A DNA stretch of 10,857 nucleotides from the NCBI GenBank assembly GCA_030605515.1, contig JAUWIE010000112.1:1-10857 (forward strand), read 5' to 3'. This stretch comes from Thermoplasmatota archaeon. GTDB taxonomy: Archaea; Thermoplasmatota; E2; DHVEG-1. The notes under the pieces are model-generated. The model ran no database searches. It saw only the letters and a list, made by a program, of their open reading frames with translations, and was not told the origin of the DNA. A program made the translations under genes and the position numbers. Below, in pieces: positions 6,818-10,857 of this stretch (its first letter is position 1; each line of letters starts with the position of its first letter).

Positions 6818-8536
6818 ATGTCAAAAGCTGATAAAATAGAGCTAAATAGTAGGAAATATGCTCTCCAAAATGCAGTTCAGTTTGATGGTAAAGCAAATGT
6901 AAAAGCCGTAACAGGTAAAGTTATCGCTGCGCTTTCTAAGGAAGATATTTCTCCAAAGGAGATTATTCCAATTGTAGAATCAATTGTAAAAAAAATTAAT
7001 AAACTTTCACTTGAGGAGCAGGTTGCAGAGTTAACAAAAATTGCTCCGGAGCTTCTTCATAAAGAAAAAAAAGAAAGAGATTTTTCGTTACCCTCACTAT
7101 CAAATGCAGAGAAAGGAAAAGTGGTTACTCGTTTTCCACCTGAACCTAATGGATATCTGCATATTGGTCATGCTAAAGCTGCTATTGTTGACTATGAATA
7201 TGCAAAGATGTACGATGGTAAGTTTATCTTACGTTTCGATGATACAAACCCTGAGAATGCTGAGCTTGAATTTTATGATGCACAAAAGAAAGATCTCCGA
7301 TGGCTAGGTATTGAATGGGATGAAGAGTATAATACATCTGATCACCTTGAAAAACACTATAAATTTGCAGAGCAGTTATTGAAACAAAATGATGCATATA
7401 TCTGTAAGTGTCCACCTGAGAAAATTAAAAATGGTCGTTTCAAGGGTAAGGAATGCAGTTGTAGAAATGTTTCAAGTGATGAAAACATAAATGATTGGAA
7501 GGATATGTTTTCAAGAAGTGTTGATGGAGTAGTTCTTAGATTAAAGGGAGATATGGCTTGTGTTAATACAGCGATGCGTGATCCAACATTATTTCGAATA
7601 ATAAATAAATCACATCCATTACATGGTGATAAGTATCATGTTTGGCCAACATATGATTTCGCTGGTGCAATTGAGGATAGTATTAGTGGTGTGACTCATC
7701 CTTTTCGCACTAAGGAATATGAGCTTCGTGATGAATGTTATTTTCGTCTTCTTGAGTTACTTGGTTTAAGAAAACCATATCTGATGGAGTTTGCTAGGCT
7801 TTCAATTGATGGTATGCCTGTTTCAAAACGTAAAATCAAACCATTAATTGATAAAGGACTTGTTTTGGGATATGATGATATACGATTGCCAACTTTGATG
7901 GGACTTAAAAAACGAGGTATTCTACCCGAGGCCATTAAAAATTTTGTTATATCTCAGGGTATATCAAAGGTTGAGTCAAATGTGACATTTGGTCTTGTTG
8001 AAGCTGCTAATAGAAAAATAATTGATCCGTTGGCAAAACGTTATTTTTTTGTGAAAAACCCAATAAAACTAATGGTTGAAAACGCCCCATCCTTGAAAAA
8101 AACAATTAATTTGCATCCAACAGATGAGAAACTTGGTAATAGAACTATTAAAACTAGTAACAATTTTTTTATTTCAAAAGAGGATATAAAAGAGATTAAA
8201 ATAGGTGATGTTTTTAGATTAAAGGATCTTTATAATGTTAAACTAAAAGAAAAAAACAAAGTGGTTTATGCAAAATATGTTAGTGATGAGTTAATCTCTG
8301 ATTCTGCAAAAATTCAATGGACCACTGATAACTATATTAAAATGAATGTTTTTATTCCAGATTTTCTTATTAAAAACGATAAATACAATCTAAACAGCCT
8401 TACGAACGTTGAGGGGTTTGCTGAGGAAGCAGTATCAAGGATTAAAACAGGTGAGATTGTTCAGTTTGAACGGTTTGGTTTTGTAAGAATTGAAAATAAA
8501 AATGGTAAGTTAATTGGTTTTTTTTCGCATAAGTAA
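6818..8536 (+). CDS. gltX: Archaeal-type glutamyl-tRNA synthetase
   Basis: This class I synthetase charges tRNA-Glu with glutamate. In archaea the enzyme is usually non-discriminating and also makes Glu-tRNA-Gln for the GatDE amidotransferase. The protein has 572 residues. A helical N-terminal extension of about 100 residues, typical of the archaeal form, precedes FPPEPNGYLHIGHAKAA (HIGH at 115-118). The KMSKS equivalent is VSKRK at 335-339 after FARLSIDGMP. A Cys196-x-Cys198 / Cys213-x-Cys215 insertion suggests bound zinc, as known for some relatives. The C-terminal beta-barrel anticodon region is complete and ends in FERFGFVRIENKNGKLIGFF. ATG6818 is chosen because the in-frame ATG at 6758 would lie inside idsA and add 20 non-homologous residues. 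The SD is weak (AGAGAG near 6802), so translational coupling to idsA is likely. It is the last gene of the operon. Confidence 0.94.
   Translation: MSKADKIELNSRKYALQNAVQFDGKANVKAVTGKVIAALSKEDISPKEIIPIVESIVKKINKLSLEEQVAELTKIAPELLHKEKKERDFSLPSLSNAEKGKVVTRFPPEPNGYLHIGHAKAAIVDYEYAKMYDGKFILRFDDTNPENAELEFYDAQKKDLRWLGIEWDEEYNTSDHLEKHYKFAEQLLKQNDAYICKCPPEKIKNGRFKGKECSCRNVSSDENINDWKDMFSRSVDGVVLRLKGDMACVNTAMRDPTLFRIINKSHPLHGDKYHVWPTYDFAGAIEDSISGVTHPFRTKEYELRDECYFRLLELLGLRKPYLMEFARLSIDGMPVSKRKIKPLIDKGLVLGYDDIRLPTLMGLKKRGILPEAIKNFVISQGISKVESNVTFGLVEAANRKIIDPLAKRYFFVKNPIKLMVENAPSLKKTINLHPTDEKLGNRTIKTSNNFFISKEDIKEIKIGDVFRLKDLYNVKLKEKNKVVYAKYVSDELISDSAKIQWTTDNYIKMNVFIPDFLIKNDKYNLNSLTNVEGFAEEAVSRIKTGEIVQFERFGFVRIENKNGKLIGFFSHK
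8518..8525 (+). terminator. T8 tract at the end of gltX, possible operon terminator
   Basis: Eight T residues encode part of the final Gly-Phe-Phe-Ser codons, 9 bases before the stop codon at 8534-8536. A second tract of five T residues follows at 8539-8543. Archaeal termination often uses such tracts, and trailing 3' ends would fall just past the stop. The tract may also be plain codon choice. Confidence 0.3.
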
Positions 8537-8606
8537 ACTTTTTAAGTGATATTATGTTGTGTTATTTTGCAATTGGAAAGCAAAAAAATTAAGGATGGGA
8601 TGATAA

Positions 8607-9302
8607 ATGCATAGTTATCATAAGAAAATACTAATTGTAATGTTACTTCTATTAATGTTTATAGTTTTGTTTGTTGAAACTGTTGTTGCTGGTTCAATCC
8701 GACCAGGTTTGGATAGCAAGGTTGGTATAACAATTGCAATAGTTGTTGCTGCTATTGCTGCAATTATTGCTTTTGTCACTGCAGGTGGAATTAAATATGT
8801 CACACCTGAGAATGTTTTAAAAACTGAGGTTAGAAAAAACCTGTATGAGTATATTGATGAATATCCTGGTTCACATCTCAGAGAAATCGCACGGGAACTT
8901 GATTTAAAACCAAGTAATGCAGCATGGCATCTACGTAAACTAGAGCAGACAAATCTAATAAGAAGCAGAGTGATTGGTGGTAAAAAAGTATTTTATTTAG
9001 TTGATGGTGGCATTGAGGCTAGAAAAGAAGCAATTGCTGAGTCTGTTCTAAGAAATAAAAATGCACGTGATATCATGCAATATTTACAGGGTAGTCCTGG
9101 AAAACACCTTCTTGAAATCGCACATGCGTTAGAACTAAATCATCATACTGTGAAATGGCATATTCAAAAAATGTATATGGCTGAATTAATAGAAGGTGAT
9201 ACATCAAACTCAGCTTACCCAGTATATTACCCCACTGATATCGGTGTTCAAGCATTATATAACTTTACAGCTCATTTTAAAAAACCAGGAAGAGCATCAT
9301 AA
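8607..9302 (+). CDS. Membrane-anchored tandem winged-helix transcriptional regulator
   Basis: This 231-residue protein has two N-terminal hydrophobic segments (about 8-28 and 39-60) and a cytosolic DNA-binding part. Winged helix 1 covers about 71-131: SHLREIARELDLKPSNAAWH is the helix-turn-helix, followed by the wing VIGGKKVFYL. Winged helix 2 covers about 150-225: KHLLEIAHALELNHHTVKWH. The two domains are clearly related (LREIARxLxL and LLEIAHxLxL, then WHLRKL and WHIQKM). They belong to the ArsR/MarR-like class common in Euryarchaeota and Thermoplasmatota. The role is inferred to be gene regulation from the membrane, perhaps in response to envelope or external signals; targets are unknown. 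The first segment might instead be a cleaved signal peptide (VVA at 26-28), leaving one TM helix. The start at 8607 follows a weak SD (GGGATGAT, 8597-8604). A TATA-like TTTTTAAG (8539-8546) in the 70-base gap suggests its own promoter. Confidence 0.85.
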   Translation: MHSYHKKILIVMLLLLMFIVLFVETVVAGSIRPGLDSKVGITIAIVVAAIAAIIAFVTAGGIKYVTPENVLKTEVRKNLYEYIDEYPGSHLREIARELDLKPSNAAWHLRKLEQTNLIRSRVIGGKKVFYLVDGGIEARKEAIAESVLRNKNARDIMQYLQGSPGKHLLEIAHALELNHHTVKWHIQKMYMAELIEGDTSNSAYPVYYPTDIGVQALYNFTAHFKKPGRAS

Positions 9303-9307
9303 AAAAA
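9301..9307 (-). terminator. Oligo-T terminator of the zinc-ribbon/aEF-1-beta operon
   Basis: Read on the minus strand this is a run of seven T residues starting 7 bases after the aEF-1-beta stop (9314-9316). It sits in the 11-base gap between the two convergent genes and overlaps the stop codon of the regulator on the other strand. The two transcripts probably overlap slightly at their 3' ends. Confidence 0.45.
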
Positions 9308-9313
9308 TTTGAT

Positions 9314-9586
9314 TTACATTCGACCTACATCAGTTACTTCCACGGATTTAACATTTTTTATACCTGAGAGTATCTCTACTACTGGATCTAATCCACCTTT
9401 GTCGTCAGGTACTGATACTGTAACATCTAATCCTTTCAAACCGAAAGCAATATTTTTAACTTCGACTTTCCCAAGTTTAACTGGTGGTTTTACTAGGTTT
9501 TTTACATTTTCAACTATTTTTTGTATTTCGTCATCATTTAACACTTCACCTGGCATAACTCGTATGAGTGCTATTACTTCCCCCAT
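9314..9586 (-). CDS. ef1b: Translation elongation factor aEF-1-beta
   Basis: This is the guanine-nucleotide exchange factor that recharges aEF-1-alpha with GTP during elongation. The 90 residues match the usual archaeal length, which corresponds to the C-terminal exchange domain of eukaryotic EF-1-beta. Diagnostic features are the N-terminal VIALIRVMPGE beta-strand, the NIAFGLKGLDVTVSVPDDKG segment, and the C-terminal repeat-strand region NVKSVEVTDVGRM. A clear SD (AGGTGA, 9595-9600) lies 8 bases before the ATG. The gene is 27 bases downstream of the zinc-ribbon gene on the same strand and is probably co-transcribed with it, an arrangement known in many Euryarchaeota. Confidence 0.94.
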   Translation of the reverse strand: MGEVIALIRVMPGEVLNDDEIQKIVENVKNLVKPPVKLGKVEVKNIAFGLKGLDVTVSVPDDKGGLDPVVEILSGIKNVKSVEVTDVGRM

Positions 9587-9613
9587 GTTTTATTTCACCT
9601 CGAATTTTTTTTT

Positions 9614-9778
9614 CTACGGTCCAGTAAATCCACATTGCTGACAGATATAATTAACACTTTGTTCTCTGCAGCTATTGCATCTACCAATAACTGAATCGCA
9701 CATTGGACATGAAAATGTTGCGGATCCTTTTTCAAGAAGCCCTTTTCCACATGAAATGCATTTTTCTGCCTTTTTCAT
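9614..9778 (-). CDS. Zinc-ribbon protein of the COG2888/DUF1610 type (translation-associated)
   Basis: This 54-residue protein carries four CxxC knuckles: Cys7/Cys10, Cys24/Cys27, Cys34/Cys37 and Cys46/Cys49. They can form two zinc sites, and the protein ends in CGFTGP. Length, knuckle spacing (FSCPMCDSVIGRCNSC) and the C-terminal CGFxGP match the archaeal 'predicted Zn-ribbon RNA-binding protein with a function in translation' family, which includes haloarchaeal HVO_2753. Its position directly upstream of aEF-1-beta is the usual one. The haloarchaeal member has been linked to swarming and biofilm phenotypes, so a role beyond translation is possible. No SD precedes the ATG at 9778, and a TATA-like box 25-30 bases upstream implies a leaderless transcript. 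The frame is read directly from the minus strand; the gene is short but convincing. Confidence 0.88.
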   Translation of the reverse strand: MKKAEKCISCGKGLLEKGSATFSCPMCDSVIGRCNSCREQSVNYICQQCGFTGP

Positions 9779-9800
9779 AAGAGAAGCTGAATATCATTCC

Positions 9801-9812
9801 TATTTTTAAATA
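9801..9812 (-). promoter_or_regulatory. TATA box for the zinc-ribbon/aEF-1-beta operon
   Basis: On the minus strand this reads TATTTAAAAATA, centred about 28 bases before the zinc-ribbon ATG. Transcription would start at or just before the ATG, giving a leaderless message. That agrees with the missing SD. Confidence 0.5.
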
Positions 9813-9852
9813 TGCCGACTAATATTATCATTAATAAATCAACTCTGATAGT

Positions 9853-10857
9853 TTAAGTTTTTTTGATTTTATCAACAGAAAACGATGCAACAGATTTAAA
9901 GATTCTATATTGAAAAAAGGCTCCAACTATAAGATTCATATGATATGTTATAAACCTAAAGATTAAGACAAAAACACCAAGTAGAGATGGGGCGATTAAT
10001 ACACTATAAAGACCTGCAACACCACATTCTGTAACACCAGCACTACCTGGTGTAGTTGGCATCATTACAATTACAAGTAATAAAACCTGTGCTGAATATG
10101 ACTCAATGAAAAAAGGAGATAAACCAAGCCCTAGTAGAATCATTGATGGAATCATATAGCATACTGACCATAGTAAAACAGTTAACGCAACGCCAAGGAG
10201 AAATGCTTTTCTTCCTTCATTTGCAAAAAAAACCATGCTTTTATGAAAGTTATCAACTTCTCTGTTTATTTTTGTAGCAATTTTTTTACTTCCATGCTTT
10301 TTTTTCTTTTTTCTGATCCTATTTATTTTGTCGTTGAGAAATAATACGATGGATTTGACTTTATCAGGATTTTTTATTGCATAGAGAAACAGAATTACAC
10401 CAATGATGAAAGCAATTACACCGATTGATAACCCAATGTTTAAGAATTTTATATCTATGCGATTCCGAAAAACGAGTAAAGCAAATGGTACGCAGATAAG
10501 TATAAACACAGCATCGATTAGTCGCTCACAAAGAACTGAAGCAGTTGCACAACCAAGGCTCATACCTTTTTTATTTAGAAGATGAATTCTTACAGGTTCT
10601 CCTCCTGCCATTGAAGGGGTAATACATGCTAGAAATAAATTTGTAATAACAATTTTTGTAGATTCAAAGAATCCAATTTTTACATTTTTATCAATTGCAT
10701 TACTTAAAACCATTAAACGTGCACCCCATAAAAACCATACAATGATATTTAGGAGGATAGCTATTAGAAAAAATTCATAACGTATTGATACATTTGACAG
10801 ATGAGCTATAGTGCTAGAATCAATTGTAAATATTAGGATGAATATTATTAGTGCAAT
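9853..10857 (-). CDS. UPF0104/AglD-type integral membrane protein (flippase-like domain), start beyond the window
   Basis: The frame stays open from the right edge to the stop at 9853, giving 334 residues; the true N-terminus is outside the window. An internal ATG at 10713 is not the start, since the 48 residues before it encode two more hydrophobic helices ending in WFLWGARL, which is family-like. Numbering from the edge, the conserved motifs are TPSMAGGEPVR (80-90), the ERLID motif (111-115) and PTTPGSAGVTE (267-277). These are the signature of the lysylphosphatidylglycerol synthase TM region / UPF0104 / AglD family, with about seven to eight TM helices. Members are implicated in lipid-linked sugar transfer or flipping; the substrate here is unknown. 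A strongly basic cytosolic loop (RIRKKKKKHGSKK, about 180-192) separates the two halves. It lies 74 bases upstream of the zinc-ribbon ATG, which has its own promoter. Confidence 0.85.
   Translation of the reverse strand: MALIIFILIFTIDSSTIAHLSNVSIRYEFFLIAILLNIIVWFLWGARLMVLSNAIDKNVKIGFFESTKIVITNLFLACITPSMAGGEPVRIHLLNKKGMSLGCATASVLCERLIDAVFILICVPFALLVFRNRIDIKFLNIGLSIGVIAFIIGVILFLYAIKNPDKVKSIVLFLNDKINRIRKKKKKHGSKKIATKINREVDNFHKSMVFFANEGRKAFLLGVALTVLLWSVCYMIPSMILLGLGLSPFFIESYSAQVLLLVIVMMPTTPGSAGVTECGVAGLYSVLIAPSLLGVFVLIFRFITYHMNLIVGAFFQYRIFKSVASFSVDKIKKT

Noticed and set aside
9309..9641. 110-residue plus-strand open frame over aEF-1-beta
   Set aside because: Ser/Thr/Phe-rich antisense of a clear aEF-1-beta gene and the end of the zinc-ribbon gene.
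10403..10585. 60-residue plus-strand open frame opposite the UPF0104 gene
   Set aside because: Antisense shadow of conserved membrane-protein motifs; no SD.
9853..10713. UPF0104 protein as a complete gene starting at the ATG at 10713
   Set aside because: The frame is open for 48 more codons to the window edge and these encode hydrophobic helices expected in the family.
1..10857. CRISPR array, tRNA genes, insertion sequences or attachment sites
   Set aside because: No regularly spaced repeats, cloverleaf-like T-arm sequences, transposase motifs or flanking direct repeats were seen on either strand.

Overview
The window is AT-rich archaeal chromosome. The evidence is an archaeal-type glutamyl-tRNA synthetase, aEF-1-beta paired with its archaeal zinc-ribbon partner, an isopentenyl phosphate kinase / type 2 IPP isomerase / short-chain prenyl diphosphate synthase cluster for archaeal lipids, TATA-like boxes upstream of genes, and Shine-Dalgarno (SD) sites of the GGTG/GGAGG kind. 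The membrane-anchored tandem winged-helix regulator and the large C-terminally anchored surface protein fit Thermoplasmatota, perhaps an AT-rich, uncultured marine-sediment lineage. That assignment is an inference from gene style, not from a marker search.

Layout. At 65-313 (+) lies a small CxxC/CxxCC protein. At 449-3901 (+) is a secreted, C-terminally anchored 1150-residue protein. It has two probable beta-sandwich domains, a region like cell-wall-binding repeat 2 (CWB2), and a C-terminal part like caspase-fold C25 (gingipain-type) peptidases. From 4016 to 8536 (+) runs a tight isoprenoid/translation operon: ipk, fni (3 bases after ipk), idsA (overlapping fni by 10 bases) and gltX (4 bases after idsA). 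At 8607-9302 (+) is a two-TM protein with two winged-helix domains. It converges, with 11 bases between stops, on a minus-strand pair: a 54-residue zinc ribbon (9614-9778) and aEF-1-beta (9314-9586). At 9853-10857 (-) is a polytopic UPF0104/AglD-type membrane protein whose start lies beyond the right edge.

How the genes work together. Isopentenyl phosphate kinase makes IPP from isopentenyl phosphate in the modified archaeal mevalonate route. Fni converts IPP to DMAPP, and IdsA condenses them, most likely to geranylgeranyl diphosphate, the C20 precursor of archaeal ether lipids. GltX and the aEF-1-beta/zinc-ribbon pair serve translation. The surface protein, the membrane regulator and the UPF0104 protein concern the cell envelope.

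No tRNA, rRNA, CRISPR array, insertion sequence or phage gene was seen. No gene-free stretch exceeds 300 bases; the longest is 135 bases (314-448). The most worthwhile leads are the composite surface protein and two substitutions in otherwise conserved active-site motifs of Fni and IPK.
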